Positions 1 to 9,157 of a stretch of 64,000 bases of DNA are shown here, piece after piece. The position numbers and the translations under genes are program-made. How positions within the stretch are numbered: position 1 is the first letter of the stretch; every line of letters starts with the position of its first letter. The DNA is from Bacillus horti (GTDB taxonomy: Bacteria > Bacillota > Bacilli > Caldalkalibacillales > JCM-10596). The notes below the pieces were generated by a model. It did no database searches and was not told the DNA's origin. It saw only the letters and a list, made by a program, of their open reading frames with translations. The stretch spans positions 1 through 64,000 of the forward strand of contig NZ_JAUSTY010000024.1 of the NCBI RefSeq assembly GCF_030813115.1. Reading direction: 5' to 3'.

Positions 1-596
1 ACCAATCAGTGACTGAACAGAAGCTGGCAGACCAATCAGTGACTGAACAGAAGCTGGCAGACCAATCAGTGACTGAACAGAAGCTGGCAGACCAAGTAGT
101 GACCGAGCAGAAGCTTGGCAATCAAGCAGTGACTGAGCAGAAGCTGGCAGATCAATCGGTGACTGAACAGAAGCTAGGTGATCTAGCAGTGACTAGCTCT
201 AAAATAAGGCCTGCGTCTATTCATGCACATCATCTACAAGGACAAATCATAGCTAATCAGCATCTAATGGACGGAAGTATTACATTTCCAAAACTGGCCT
301 TCCAACCTGTTATCAGTCAGGATAAATCTGGACCATCCATTCAGCAATACGGAGTAGTTCCTTTTGAATTCACCGATCATTCTGAGGATGCTATAGAAAT
401 TCTTGTTCAATTAAACCAGCCATTTGCCGATGAGCATTATGTCATTGTAGCGAATACCAACCATCAGGATTTCTATGCTGTAATTGTAGAGCAAACAAAT
501 TTGAGTGCTCTAATCAAAGTAGTTCGATTAAAAGCAAGCAATACAATGAATGGTCTAGTAAATTGGATCGCTATGGGGACATATGTAAACATGTAG
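1..596 (+). CDS. WIAG-tail-like repeat protein, 3' part only
   Basis: The frame is open to the window edge, so the start is missing; the GTG codons at 9, 39, 69 and so on are repeat-internal valines, not starts. The visible 198 residues begin with six 10-residue repeats of the type VTEQKLADQS, then a degenerate linker, then a C-terminal domain of about 85 residues ending in WIAMGTYVNM. This build (x-VT-x-x-KL-x-D repeats plus a WIA(M)G end) resembles the WIAG-tail proteins of Brevibacillus and Paenibacillus; that assignment is from memory of the family and not from a search. There is no signal peptide or membrane segment in the visible part. Position next to spore-coat polysaccharide genes suggests, as inference only, a surface or spore-surface protein. 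A terminator follows the stop codon. Confidence 0.7.
   Translation, partial: QSVTEQKLADQSVTEQKLADQSVTEQKLADQVVTEQKLGNQAVTEQKLADQSVTEQKLGDLAVTSSKIRPASIHAHHLQGQIIANQHLMDGSITFPKLAFQPVISQDKSGPSIQQYGVVPFEFTDHSEDAIEILVQLNQPFADEHYVIVANTNHQDFYAVIVEQTNLSALIKVVRLKASNTMNGLVNWIAMGTYVNM
9..188 (+). repeat. 30-bp coding tandem repeat, six copies
   Basis: Six consecutive 30-bp units start at 9, 39, 69, 99, 129 and 159, each encoding VTEQKL plus four variable residues; bases 1-8 are the end of another unit, so the array continues upstream. Units one and two are identical at DNA level and the third differs in its last bases only, which points to recent duplication or homogenisation. Units closer to the 3' end are more diverged. 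Confidence 0.95.
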
Positions 597-625
597 TTCC
601 TGCTCGTAAGCAGGATATACAAATA

Positions 626-655
626 AAGAAGCTCCTCAGCATGTAGGAGCTTCTT
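626..655. terminator. Bidirectional terminator between convergent genes
   Basis: A perfect 11-bp inverted repeat (AAGAAGCTCCT / AGGAGCTTCTT) with an 8-nt loop lies between the convergent repeat-protein gene and the EamA transporter gene. The A/T ends provide short U-runs on both strands. Confidence 0.75.
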
Positions 656-665
656 GGTCTAGTAA

Positions 666-1646
666 CTAACGTATCTCATTGGTTGGGAGATCATCTTTTG
701 CAGGAAGAGTCGGCATTGAACTAGGAACAGCAATAGGAGGGCTTTTTCTGAGTCGTTTATAAACTGAGCCTATATAGATTCCCGTAATAATTAGAATTAA
801 AGCAATAGCATAAATCCACTTTAGCTGTTCATTTAAGAAAATAGCAGCAAAAACCAAGCTACTTAGAGGCATTAGATTCAAAAACATAGTTGTTCGACTT
901 GGCCCAATTTCTTTAATTCCTATGTTCCATAGCGTTGTACAAAGGGCTGTAGCAGCACTACCTGAAAAAAATAAGACAAAGTAAGTAAAGCCCGATACTT
1001 CATAAACAATGGGTTGACCAGCTAGTGGTGCAAAGGCCCATGCTATGAGTAGCATAAGAGCACCAAGCACATGACTGAACGTAGTAATAGTGAGAATATC
1101 TACATCTTCTGCTGCTTTTTTAATTAGAAGTCCTCCTGCCACATAAGAAAGCATAGCAAGGAAGATGATAGAATCTCCAAGAAATACGGAGGAGCCTTCT
1201 GCTGCTGGCTGTCCGACAACAATAATAACACCAAAAAACCCCAAGCCTACTCCAATGAATTTTTTCCATTCAAATTTTTCTCCCATAAAGACCATAGCTA
1301 AAAGAATTGTTGTCAAAGGGTTTAAAGCTAGAATTAAGGATGCCACTGATCCAGTTGTTAATTGAAGACCCTGAGCCATCCAAATTTGGTGAGCGAAAAT
1401 AGAAGTTAGAGCAATTAAGCTAATATAGATCCAAGATTTCTTACTCATCGAGCGTAGTGCTGGCTTCCAGTAACGCGAGGTGAAAAATAATAAAAAGATA
1501 GCGGCGATGACGATTCTCCAAGCAGCAAGCTGAATTGTAGGAAAGATTGTAGAGAGATATTTAATCATAATAACATTTAAGCCCCAAATGACCGTAACCG
1601 AGCCTAGTAGGATAAAAATATATAGTTCTGATCTGTTCTTAAGCAT
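666..1646 (-). CDS. EamA/DMT family transporter
   Basis: 326 residues with about ten hydrophobic segments arranged as two five-helix EamA repeats, the pattern of drug/metabolite transporters (RhaT/YdcZ-type exporters). Each half ends with a short basic loop, and the C-terminus is a 25-residue hydrophilic tail rich in proline and lysine. AAGGAG lies 8-9 nt before the ATG. The substrate cannot be read from the sequence. It is divergent from the glycosyltransferase gene at 1805 and shares its 158-bp intergenic region. Its length is normal for the family (about 300 residues). Confidence 0.88.
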   Translation of the reverse strand: MLKNRSELYIFILLGSVTVIWGLNVIMIKYLSTIFPTIQLAAWRIVIAAIFLLFFTSRYWKPALRSMSKKSWIYISLIALTSIFAHQIWMAQGLQLTTGSVASLILALNPLTTILLAMVFMGEKFEWKKFIGVGLGFFGVIIVVGQPAAEGSSVFLGDSIIFLAMLSYVAGGLLIKKAAEDVDILTITTFSHVLGALMLLIAWAFAPLAGQPIVYEVSGFTYFVLFFSGSAATALCTTLWNIGIKEIGPSRTTMFLNLMPLSSLVFAAIFLNEQLKWIYAIALILIITGIYIGSVYKRLRKSPPIAVPSSMPTLPAKDDLPTNEIR

Positions 1647-1660
1647 GGTGTTTTCTCCTT

Positions 1661-1705
1661 ATAGATGTGCTCAATATAAATGTGCTATTTATAGATGTTC
1701 AACAT
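1661..1705. repeat. Three 15-bp imperfect direct repeats in a divergent promoter region
   Basis: Units starting ATAGATGTGCT at 1661, ATAAATGTGCT at 1676 and ATAGATGTTCA at 1691 are spaced exactly 15 bp apart. They sit immediately upstream of the EamA gene (minus strand) and about 100 bp upstream of the glycosyltransferase at 1805. They could be an operator or a chance local duplication; no known regulator site is recognised. Confidence 0.55.
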
Positions 1706-1804
1706 TTACATTTAATTCATATGTTTTCATTCTTTCGATCTTCGAAATTTATACCATAAGTCAAGATAAATGTCTATATAAAAGAAAGGGTTGAGGGTTA
1801 AAGA

Positions 1805-2956
1805 ATGGCTCTATCTATTACCATTATTACGCCAGGGACTTTTCCAATCCCAGCAGCAAAAACAAGCTCTGTTGAAAACTCAATCATGCATGTCGCCCCT
1901 TACTTAGCAAGTAAAATGAAGGTCAATGTACTTGGTAGGAAGTTTGAAGTGAATCCCGCTTCTAAAACAATTGGTGGGGTTATGTATAAAAATATAAGCT
2001 GTAGGCAGAGAGATTTTATTCAAAAAGCCACAGAACATTGTATGAAATATCCAGCATCTATGATTCAAATTGAAAACAGACCCAAGTACGTTCTGCACGT
2101 TAAAAAAAAGCTCCCTGAAGCAAATGTTTGGCTTTCTCTTCATTCCATCACTTTTTTACAGCCTCATAAAATTAAAGCAAAGGAACTAGGAAATGCTCTT
2201 CGCCTAGCAGATAAAATTATTGTAAATAGCCAATTTCTAAAAACGTATGTGCTTTCTCTTTTTCCAGACCTAGAGGAAAAAGTATGTGTTAATTACCTTG
2301 GTGTAGATGAGCAGAGATTTACTCCTCAATCATTGCATTCTAAAAAAAGGGCAAAATCAATTCAAAAGCTAGGTCTAAAAGGGAAAAAAATGATTTTGTA
2401 TGTAGGAAGGCTATCCCCTATTAAAGGTCCTCATCGTTTGATAGAAGCTGTACATCAGTTAAAGAAAACATATCCTCATTTTGTCCTATTTCTCGTTGGG
2501 GGACAGATTTTACAAACAAATCAAAGCAGCCCTTATATTGTAAAGCTGAGGCGTATGGCTAGGAAGAGCAGAAATCACATTCGATTCGTGCCTTTTACCT
2601 CATATAATGAAATTGCAAAATGGTACCAATTAGCAGATGTAGCTGTCGTTCCCTCTGTTGGTCAAGAGGCGTTCGGATTAGTGAACTTAGAGGCACTCTC
2701 TTCTGGTGTCCCTGTCATTGCTTCTGATACGGGAGGTATTCCAGAAATTATTGTGCACAAGAAAAATGGATTATTGGTTCCCCTAAACAATCATGTTACA
2801 AACCTTGTTAAAGCGTTAAAAGAGCTATTGTCTAATGCCCCACTAGCTGAAGAACTTGGAGGGTGGGGGAGAAAGCAAATTGTGGAGCGCTTCACTTGGA
2901 AAAGCACCGCAGATAGGCTTTACTCCCTTTATAAGTCAGAATTAGTACAAACTTAA
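1805..2956 (+). CDS. Family-4 glycosyltransferase, CotSA-like
   Basis: 383 residues with the GT-B fold pattern of family GT4: N-terminal domain from ITPGTFPIP, linker around residue 195 (ILYVGRLSPIKGP, the donor-binding domain start), and the EX7E-type region QEAFGLVNLEALSSGVPVIASDTGG near residues 295-320. The N-terminal part, including the segment around IENRPKYV, resembles B. subtilis CotSA (YtxN), a spore-coat glycosyltransferase of similar length (377 aa). No signal peptide, so it is cytosolic. A likely partner in the coat polysaccharide cluster that follows; acceptor and donor sugars are unknown. Its 3' end overlaps the converging gene at 2953 by 4 bp. Confidence 0.82.
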   Translation: MALSITIITPGTFPIPAAKTSSVENSIMHVAPYLASKMKVNVLGRKFEVNPASKTIGGVMYKNISCRQRDFIQKATEHCMKYPASMIQIENRPKYVLHVKKKLPEANVWLSLHSITFLQPHKIKAKELGNALRLADKIIVNSQFLKTYVLSLFPDLEEKVCVNYLGVDEQRFTPQSLHSKKRAKSIQKLGLKGKKMILYVGRLSPIKGPHRLIEAVHQLKKTYPHFVLFLVGGQILQTNQSSPYIVKLRRMARKSRNHIRFVPFTSYNEIAKWYQLADVAVVPSVGQEAFGLVNLEALSSGVPVIASDTGGIPEIIVHKKNGLLVPLNNHVTNLVKALKELLSNAPLAEELGGWGRKQIVERFTWKSTADRLYSLYKSELVQT

Positions 2957-4386
2957 TTTCTGTGGGCTTTCTTTAATGCTGCGATGAACGCAGGGTCTGG
3001 AATTTCTGAATCTGAAAACCATGAATTGTTTTTGGGTACAGTAATTTCATGTGTAGGCGGTACAGGTGTATGAATATCAGAAATAGGGAGCTTTATTCTA
3101 GAGCTTACTTCTTCATTAAAATCTAGCTCGTGATCATTAGAATCTATCAATTCTAGAGCTGTATGTTTTACCGCACGTTCATAGATGTCTAATGTTTTTT
3201 GGGCTAGTGTACTCGGAGCCCATTGCTTCAATCCCCATTGTTTCCCTTGACGAGCTATTTTCTTTCTGCGTTTGGGATAGGTTAGGGCATAATCTATACG
3301 TTTTGCTAGCTTTCGGCTATTTCTGTTCGGGAAAAGCAAGCCTGTTTTTCCACTGTAAATCATCTCCGGTATACCACCAGCATTTGAAGCAATAACAAGC
3401 TTACCCGCAATTTGCCCTTCCATCACAGTAAATGGATGATTATCTTGGATCGATGGTAAAACTAGAATATCGCTTCTGCGAATTAATTGAGGAACATCAT
3501 CCCTATCTCCTAGAAAATAGATATGACGCTCAAGATTTAATCGCCTGCTAAGGCTTCGAAGGCTGTGCATAAGATGTCCATCACCTACGAGCAGGCATAC
3601 AAAATCTGATCTTTTTTTCTTAAGGAGAGCTAAGGCTTCTAGTAATATATGATGTCCTTTAACGTGAACCATTCTAGCGACGCAGAGTAAGATTGTTTTG
3701 CGTTTTGAAATGCTTGGAAAATGGTTAGAAATCGGAGATCGGTACTGCTGCATAAATTTCTTGATGTCTATCCCGTAGGGGATAGTACTGAGCTGAGAGG
3801 GTGGAACATTAACCTTTTTATCTGTGAAAAGTCTTGTTAGCCAATAAGTTGGAACGATTGTCCTTTGAGCTGCTGTAGCCCCATACAGCTCCTCGGAATG
3901 AACGTATTTCCAAGCGATAGATTTCGTAGATTTAATGTTACCTGCAATTCTATGCTCTGAGGCCAAAAAACCATGTATGGTAGAAACAAGTGGTACATGA
4001 TCAGGCTTTACACGTGCCAGAGCTCTAGAAGAAATAATATCTTGTGCATGAATAATATCGTACTGCTCAAGATTAAAAAGGGAAAGAGCCAGTTCAAATG
4101 AGTACCTTTCAATTTCTCTCCAACGAATCCAGCTTTCTACATAAGGCTGATTTTGTTCATAGTATTGAAAGACGATTTCATAAACAGCCTTTTTAATCTT
4201 AGATTTATCAACAAATTGACCATTGGTAAGCATATAAATCTTATCGTTTTTTTTCGTGTAATGGGCAAGCACGTCCACCTCATGACCATTTCGAATCAGT
4301 TCATCTCGCAGGACATTAATATACGTATTTACTCCTCCAACATGAGGTAGAAACCAGTACGTAACTAGAAGGATTTTCACTGTCAT
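2953..4386 (-). CDS. Family-4 glycosyltransferase with C-terminal extension
   Basis: 477 residues. The N-terminus (LLVTYWFLPHVGGVNTYI) carries the glycine-rich acceptor-domain loop of GT4 enzymes; the donor domain starts near residue 225 (KTILLCVARMVHVKGH) and contains SDILVLPSIQDNHPFTVMEG and the following GG-IPEMI nucleotide-sugar site. After the GT core (about residue 415) there is a 60-residue hydrophilic proline-containing tail not needed for catalysis. The neighbourhood (UDP-sugar dehydrogenase and epimerase) parallels B. subtilis ytcA-ytcB-ytcC, where YtcC is a glycosyltransferase, so this may be its counterpart. It converges with the CotSA-like gene and diverges from the dehydrogenase gene. 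Confidence 0.82.
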   Translation of the reverse strand: MTVKILLVTYWFLPHVGGVNTYINVLRDELIRNGHEVDVLAHYTKKNDKIYMLTNGQFVDKSKIKKAVYEIVFQYYEQNQPYVESWIRWREIERYSFELALSLFNLEQYDIIHAQDIISSRALARVKPDHVPLVSTIHGFLASEHRIAGNIKSTKSIAWKYVHSEELYGATAAQRTIVPTYWLTRLFTDKKVNVPPSQLSTIPYGIDIKKFMQQYRSPISNHFPSISKRKTILLCVARMVHVKGHHILLEALALLKKKRSDFVCLLVGDGHLMHSLRSLSRRLNLERHIYFLGDRDDVPQLIRRSDILVLPSIQDNHPFTVMEGQIAGKLVIASNAGGIPEMIYSGKTGLLFPNRNSRKLAKRIDYALTYPKRRKKIARQGKQWGLKQWAPSTLAQKTLDIYERAVKHTALELIDSNDHELDFNEEVSSRIKLPISDIHTPVPPTHEITVPKNNSWFSDSEIPDPAFIAALKKAHRN

Positions 4387-4599
4387 CTCTCCTTAAATAC
4401 GTTCTTCTAAAGCTTAATAACAGGACAAACGAGCTTTCCTTCATTTATATGCAAAAATCACAGGGCAAGTGTAGGCATGTCTCTATTTTTTTAGTAATGA
4501 TAGATAACTATTTTTAAAAAAATAATATGAATAACCATGTCCATCTCTTCTTGTTTTCATAGAAATAGAGTAGACAGACTTTAGAAAGGAATGGTCATC

Positions 4600-5883
4600 G
4601 TGCGCTATGATCAGCAGACATCCATACATGTTGCTATAGTTGGGCTTGGATACGTGGGACTACCTTTAGCTAGACTTTGCGTAGAGAAAGGGTTACGTGT
4701 AACAGGAATCGACATTGATTCTAGTAAATTAGCCCACTTAAGTGAAGGGAAAAGCTATCTAACAGATATGACTGATCGGCAAATCAAACAGCTGACCGAA
4801 GGACAATTCTTTAACTGGACTGATCAATATGATGACCTACGGAATTGTGATGCCTGTATTTTATGTGTTCCTACCCCACTAACTGAACATGCCTACCCGG
4901 ATTTAAGCTACTTGCAGTCAGCCGTAGAGAGCGTTTCACCACTAATGAAGAGAGGACAATTAATTGTCTTGGAAAGCTCTACATTTCCAGGAACAACAGA
5001 GGATATTGTGCTTCCTATTCTTTCGAGAAATGGTGCTAAATTAGGTGAGGATTTTTACTTGGGATATTCTCCAGAACGTATTGACCCAGGTAACACTTCC
5101 TTGGAGCTTCAGGATATTCCTAAGGTCATAAGTGGACAGACTGCACATTGCCAAAAGAAAATCTATGAATTATATAGCCTTTTATTTCGAAATCTAGTAG
5201 AGGTATCTACACCTAAGGTAGCTGAGCTAACTAAGCTTTTAGAAAACTCTCAGAGATTCATAAATTTAGCGTTTATGAATGAAATGGCTGTCATTTGTCA
5301 TGGATTAGATCTTAATATTTGGGAAGCCATTGAAGCTGCAAGCACAAAGCCATATGGCTTTATGACTTATTATCCAGGACCAGGTATTGGGGGACATTGC
5401 ATTCCTGTTGATCCCTTATATTTACAATGGAAAGCGAAAGAGAAGGGGTTCACTACGTCCTTCATTCATTTATCCAAAAGCTTAAATGATCAAATGCCGG
5501 TCTATATTGTTGAACGAATCTTGCAATTGCTGTTCTCTAAGCAGCAAAAGGATAACTATAAGGTACTAGTGATAGGTGTCTCATATAAAAAAGATGTCAA
5601 TGATACCCGTGAATCTACTTCTATTATGGTGATGGAACAATTACTCCAGCAGAAGAACATTGCTGTTAGCTTTCATGACCCTCTGGTTCCACAAATCAAG
5701 CTGAAAGGGTCTATCTATCGAAGCGAAGAGCTGACAGTGAAGGTGATCAAGCAGGCAGATTGTGTTGTTATTTTAACGAATCATTCCACTGTCCATTATG
5801 ACAGTATCTTAAGGTATGCCTCGATCATTTTTGATACTCGGTATACGTTTAAGCAAAGTCATCCGTCTGTAGTGAGATTATGA
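4600..5883 (+). CDS. UDP-glucose/ManNAc 6-dehydrogenase family (YtcA-like)
   Basis: An NAD-dependent nucleotide-sugar dehydrogenase that oxidises a UDP-hexose to a uronic acid. Visible motifs are the Rossmann glycine loop VGLGYVGLPLA, ESSTFPGTTE, GYSPERIDPG, a conserved Lys in KLLENSQRFIN, and the catalytic cysteine in GGHCIPVDP (about residue 265); the C-terminal domain has GVSYKKDVNDTRES. The GTG at 4600 is preferred over the ATG at 4591 because AGAAAGGA ends directly before 4591, leaving 9 nt to the GTG but none to the ATG. Length (427 aa) is normal. First gene of a likely operon with two epimerases; B. subtilis ytcA is the nearest parallel. Confidence 0.88.
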   Translation: MRYDQQTSIHVAIVGLGYVGLPLARLCVEKGLRVTGIDIDSSKLAHLSEGKSYLTDMTDRQIKQLTEGQFFNWTDQYDDLRNCDACILCVPTPLTEHAYPDLSYLQSAVESVSPLMKRGQLIVLESSTFPGTTEDIVLPILSRNGAKLGEDFYLGYSPERIDPGNTSLELQDIPKVISGQTAHCQKKIYELYSLLFRNLVEVSTPKVAELTKLLENSQRFINLAFMNEMAVICHGLDLNIWEAIEAASTKPYGFMTYYPGPGIGGHCIPVDPLYLQWKAKEKGFTTSFIHLSKSLNDQMPVYIVERILQLLFSKQQKDNYKVLVIGVSYKKDVNDTRESTSIMVMEQLLQQKNIAVSFHDPLVPQIKLKGSIYRSEELTVKVIKQADCVVILTNHSTVHYDSILRYASIIFDTRYTFKQSHPSVVRL

Positions 5884-5896
5884 GGAGTGAGAAAAG

Positions 5897-6865
5897 ATGA
5901 AAATCCTTGTGACAGGTGGAGCAGGCTTTATCGGTTCTCATTTAGTGGACAAATTACTTGGAGAAGGTAACGAGGTATGGTCTTTAGATGACTTATCAAC
6001 TGGAAAAAGCTCTTTCACGAGCCATTTATCAGGACATTCAAGCTATCATTTTGTAGAAGGAAGTACTCTTAATAAAGAGCTTCTACAAAGCTTGATTAAC
6101 GAGGTGGATAGCGTTTACCATCTTGCTGCAGTTTTAGGTGTGAAGAATTGTGTAGATGACCCGCTTAAAGTGATTAAAGGGAATATTGATGGAACAAAAA
6201 ATGTGTTAGAGGCAGCATTTTCCTACGGAAAAAAGGTGATTTTTTCTTCAACATCTGAGGTGTATGGAAAAAACAATCATCTTCCATTTCATGAGGATGA
6301 TGATCGAGTGTACGGTTCAGCTGCTAGGCATCGTTGGTCTTATGCAGTTGCAAAATCATTGGATGAACATCTTTGCCTAGCCTATGCTAAAAAAGGCTTG
6401 CCAGTTACGATTCTAAGATACTTTAATACGTATGGACCCAGAGCAACTTCTTCAGCTTACGGTGGAGTCATCCCTAGATTTATTATGGCCGCTCTATTGG
6501 GGAAGGACATACAGGTTTACGGAACTGGTGAGCAGACAAGATGCTTCACATACATCGAGGATACAGTTGCGGCAACCTATCTAGCCATGAATGCTAAGGC
6601 GAATGGCTGTATTATTAACATCGGTAATCATCAACAAATATCTATTTATGAGCTTGCCCATATCATTAAGTCGATGACTCATTCAACATCAAGAATTGTT
6701 CAGCTATCTTATGAAAAAGCCTACGGGATAGGATATGAAGACATGCTCAAGCGTCAGCCTGATAATACTAGAATGAGAGAGATACTAGGCTATGCACCAA
6801 AAATAGGGTTGCTTGAAGGGTTAAAAAGGACAATCGATTGGTACAAATTACGAGGTGCAGAATAA
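5897..6865 (+). CDS. NAD-dependent sugar epimerase/dehydratase (YtcB-like)
   Basis: 322 residues, extended short-chain dehydrogenase family. The NAD-binding loop GGAGFIGSHL is at residues 7-16, the STSEVYG strand follows near 118, and the catalytic YxxxK (YAVAK) near residue 150. RYFNTYGPR and GTGEQTRCFTYIED are typical of UDP-sugar 4-epimerases and UDP-glucuronate decarboxylases. It begins 13 nt after the dehydrogenase stop behind a GAGGAG site, so it probably acts on the uronic acid product. Whether it is an epimerase or a decarboxylase cannot be decided by eye. Confidence 0.85.
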   Translation: MKILVTGGAGFIGSHLVDKLLGEGNEVWSLDDLSTGKSSFTSHLSGHSSYHFVEGSTLNKELLQSLINEVDSVYHLAAVLGVKNCVDDPLKVIKGNIDGTKNVLEAAFSYGKKVIFSSTSEVYGKNNHLPFHEDDDRVYGSAARHRWSYAVAKSLDEHLCLAYAKKGLPVTILRYFNTYGPRATSSAYGGVIPRFIMAALLGKDIQVYGTGEQTRCFTYIEDTVAATYLAMNAKANGCIINIGNHQQISIYELAHIIKSMTHSTSRIVQLSYEKAYGIGYEDMLKRQPDNTRMREILGYAPKIGLLEGLKRTIDWYKLRGAE

Positions 6866-7776
6866 TGAAGGTGCTTGTAACTGGTGGTTCCGGATTTATT
6901 GGATCTCATATTGTAGATTTGCTTCTAGAGGAAGGATTTAAGGTCATAGTAGTAGATAATTTGTCTACTGGAAATCTAGGTTTCTTGCCATCTAATGTGC
7001 CTATCTATCCTATCGATATATGTGATGAACGAATTGATCGTGTGTTTGCAGCAGAAAAACCTCAGATTGTCATGCATCAAGCGGCTCAGATTGATATTTC
7101 AAAGTCGATTAAAAAGCCTGTATTAGATGCTAAAATTAATATTTTGGGAACCATTAACTTACTTCAAACTGCTACAAAGCATCATGTACACAAATTTATC
7201 TATGCCTCCACCTGTGCCTCCTATGGCGAGCCTAATAGCTCACTGATTACAGAGGATCACCCCACCATTCCCATCTCATTGTATGGAAATTCTAAATATC
7301 TAGGTGAAAAGTATGTAGAGACCTTTCACCGTTTATATCAGATGGAATACTCCATTCTGCGATATGCCAATGTGTATGGTCCAAGACAGGGGAGCAAGGG
7401 TGAAGGTGGAGTTGTTTCAATCTTTCTAAAGAACATGTTAGATAATAAGGCACCTGTTATCTTTGGAGATGGTAAGCAAACCAGAGACTTTGTGTACGTG
7501 AAGGATGTAGCTAGAGCAAATGTAGCAGCTATTTCCAACGGTGCGGGAAAGACGATGAATATTAGCACAGGGATCGCTACTTCCATCCTACAGCTCTATG
7601 AAAAACTTCGAGTACACACTGGTTTTGTTGAACCAGCTCAGTACAGAGAGATTAGACAAGGAGATATTCTGAATAGCTGCCTTGATCCAACTCAAGCCTA
7701 TAATTATTTAAAATGGACGCCAAAATACACGTTTGACCAGGGAATTAATGAAACCATTATGTTTTATAGACAATAA
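6865..7776 (+). CDS. NAD-dependent sugar epimerase
   Basis: 303 residues from the ATG at 6865, which overlaps the upstream TAA by one base (TAATG), an arrangement for translational coupling; the in-frame ATG at 6838 lies inside the previous gene and has no ribosome site. The protein starts MKVLVTGGSGFIGSHI, has the STCASYGEP strand, YxxxK as YGNSK, and RYANVYGPRQG and GDGKQTRDFVYVKD typical of UDP-glucose 4-epimerases. It is clearly homologous to the preceding epimerase but diverged from it, so the two probably do successive or alternative steps on the same sugar. Confidence 0.86.
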   Translation: MKVLVTGGSGFIGSHIVDLLLEEGFKVIVVDNLSTGNLGFLPSNVPIYPIDICDERIDRVFAAEKPQIVMHQAAQIDISKSIKKPVLDAKINILGTINLLQTATKHHVHKFIYASTCASYGEPNSSLITEDHPTIPISLYGNSKYLGEKYVETFHRLYQMEYSILRYANVYGPRQGSKGEGGVVSIFLKNMLDNKAPVIFGDGKQTRDFVYVKDVARANVAAISNGAGKTMNISTGIATSILQLYEKLRVHTGFVEPAQYREIRQGDILNSCLDPTQAYNYLKWTPKYTFDQGINETIMFYRQ

Positions 7777-7818
7777 AATATAGAAATGTTGATGTTAGAG
7801 CAGTGTTCATAAATTTGA

Positions 7819-7852
7819 TTTGATCAGAAGCCTATACAGCCATCTGATCAAA
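7819..7852. promoter_or_regulatory. Perfect 10-bp inverted repeat before the YheC/D gene
   Basis: TTTGATCAGA (7819-7828) and TCTGATCAAA (7843-7852) flank a 14-nt spacer, 21 nt before the next start codon. It lacks a following T-run, so it is either a weak terminator of the sugar operon or an operator/leader hairpin for the YheC/D gene. Confidence 0.55.
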
Positions 7853-7873
7853 ATAAAGGATTTGAGAAAATAG

Positions 7874-9148
7874 ATGATAGGAATTCTGCTTAGATTTGCC
7901 ATGCTACAGCGTGTTATTATGGGAACAGAGAGAAATGAAAATATTGAGTATTATAAGAAATTAGCGGTTGAACATCAAGTTGATGTTTTGTTCTATTGTA
8001 CCGGCAGGATAGGTCAAAAAAAGGTAAGAGGCTATAAATATTCTTATAAAACACAATCCTTTCACCGGAGCCACGTAGACATTCCCAAGGTGAACTTGGT
8101 CCGAACGATTCTTAGTACAAGCCAATATTTTTTACTCAAGAAAGTAGCAGCAAAGTATTCAGTTATATTTTTAAATTTGGTGAAAGGAAGAGACAAATAC
8201 AAGGTCTATACCTACTTAAAGAAAATGCAGGATATTAAGGACAATATTCCTGAAACGGCAAGGTTATCGTACAGAAAGTTATTGTTCGGTTTGAAGGAAA
8301 GTAAGAAGGTAGTTCTAAAGCCTAGCTCAGGGTCTTTAGGAAGAGGAATCTATACCATTGAGCGTTTTAATTATCACTATCTGGTATCGTTTATTTCTAA
8401 CGGAAAACAAAAGAAAACAAAATTACCATTGTATAAACTTAATGACTTTTACAAGAGCTGTTTCAGCTCGGGCAAAATGTATCTCATTCAGCCATATCTC
8501 CATTTTAAGCTGTATGAAGGGAAAAAATTTGACGTGCGCACCTCTGTACAGAAAGGTCACAATGGTCAATGGTCTGTTACTGGTATTGTGACAAGAGTAG
8601 CGGGTGGAAAGAAGTTTGTAACTAATGTTGCCCAAGGGGGAAAGGTTGTAGCTTATAAAAAAGTTGAAAGCACTTTATCTCCTGAAATTAAAAATAAAAT
8701 ATATGCCTTAAGCTTACAAATTGCTCAGCATATAGAGACATTAAACCCTTCCACTATGGATTTAGGCTTAGATATTGGAATAGATGAACAAGAGCAGCTA
8801 TGGTTTATTGAAGCTAACTATTGTGATCAGAGGTACGCGTACAAGGAATCTATGAATTTTGCGATGTGGGAACGTTCTTATAGGTATCCTTTTGAATATG
8901 CACTTTATATCTATAAGAAACTGAATAATAAGGCAAAACGTTTTTATGAAGTGATGGAATCTCAAAAACAAAAATCTGGTGGCAAAGAAATTGCTCATGA
9001 ATGTGCAGAAGTGCTTAAGGAACATCATGAAAACTTAGAGAATGATGGTAAAAATAAAGATGAAAATCAAGAAATAGGGCAGGAGGAAGAACGGTTTAAA
9101 AGAAGTACACTAATAAATTGGAATGAGCTTAAAAATGAAGAAGAATAG
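7874..9148 (+). CDS. YheC/YheD family ATP-grasp protein (endospore coat-associated)
   Basis: 424 residues. The C-terminal two thirds show the ATP-grasp pattern of the YheC/YheD family: VVLKPSSGSLGRGIYTI (nucleotide-binding Lys and glycine loop, around residues 145-160), IQPYLHFKLYEGKKFDVR (about residue 205-222), and DLGLDIGIDEQ...FIEANYCD (metal-binding Asp/Glu/Asn near 295-320). In B. subtilis YheC and YheD are spore coat-associated proteins; the ligated substrate is unknown. A final 60-residue tail is very acidic and lysine-rich, probably disordered. It sits downstream of the sugar operon, consistent with a spore-surface role. AAAGGA lies 14 nt upstream of the chosen ATG, which is far, so a later start is possible. 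Confidence 0.8.
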   Translation: MIGILLRFAMLQRVIMGTERNENIEYYKKLAVEHQVDVLFYCTGRIGQKKVRGYKYSYKTQSFHRSHVDIPKVNLVRTILSTSQYFLLKKVAAKYSVIFLNLVKGRDKYKVYTYLKKMQDIKDNIPETARLSYRKLLFGLKESKKVVLKPSSGSLGRGIYTIERFNYHYLVSFISNGKQKKTKLPLYKLNDFYKSCFSSGKMYLIQPYLHFKLYEGKKFDVRTSVQKGHNGQWSVTGIVTRVAGGKKFVTNVAQGGKVVAYKKVESTLSPEIKNKIYALSLQIAQHIETLNPSTMDLGLDIGIDEQEQLWFIEANYCDQRYAYKESMNFAMWERSYRYPFEYALYIYKKLNNKAKRFYEVMESQKQKSGGKEIAHECAEVLKEHHENLENDGKNKDENQEIGQEEERFKRSTLINWNELKNEEE

Positions 9149-9157
9149 AAAACACGG

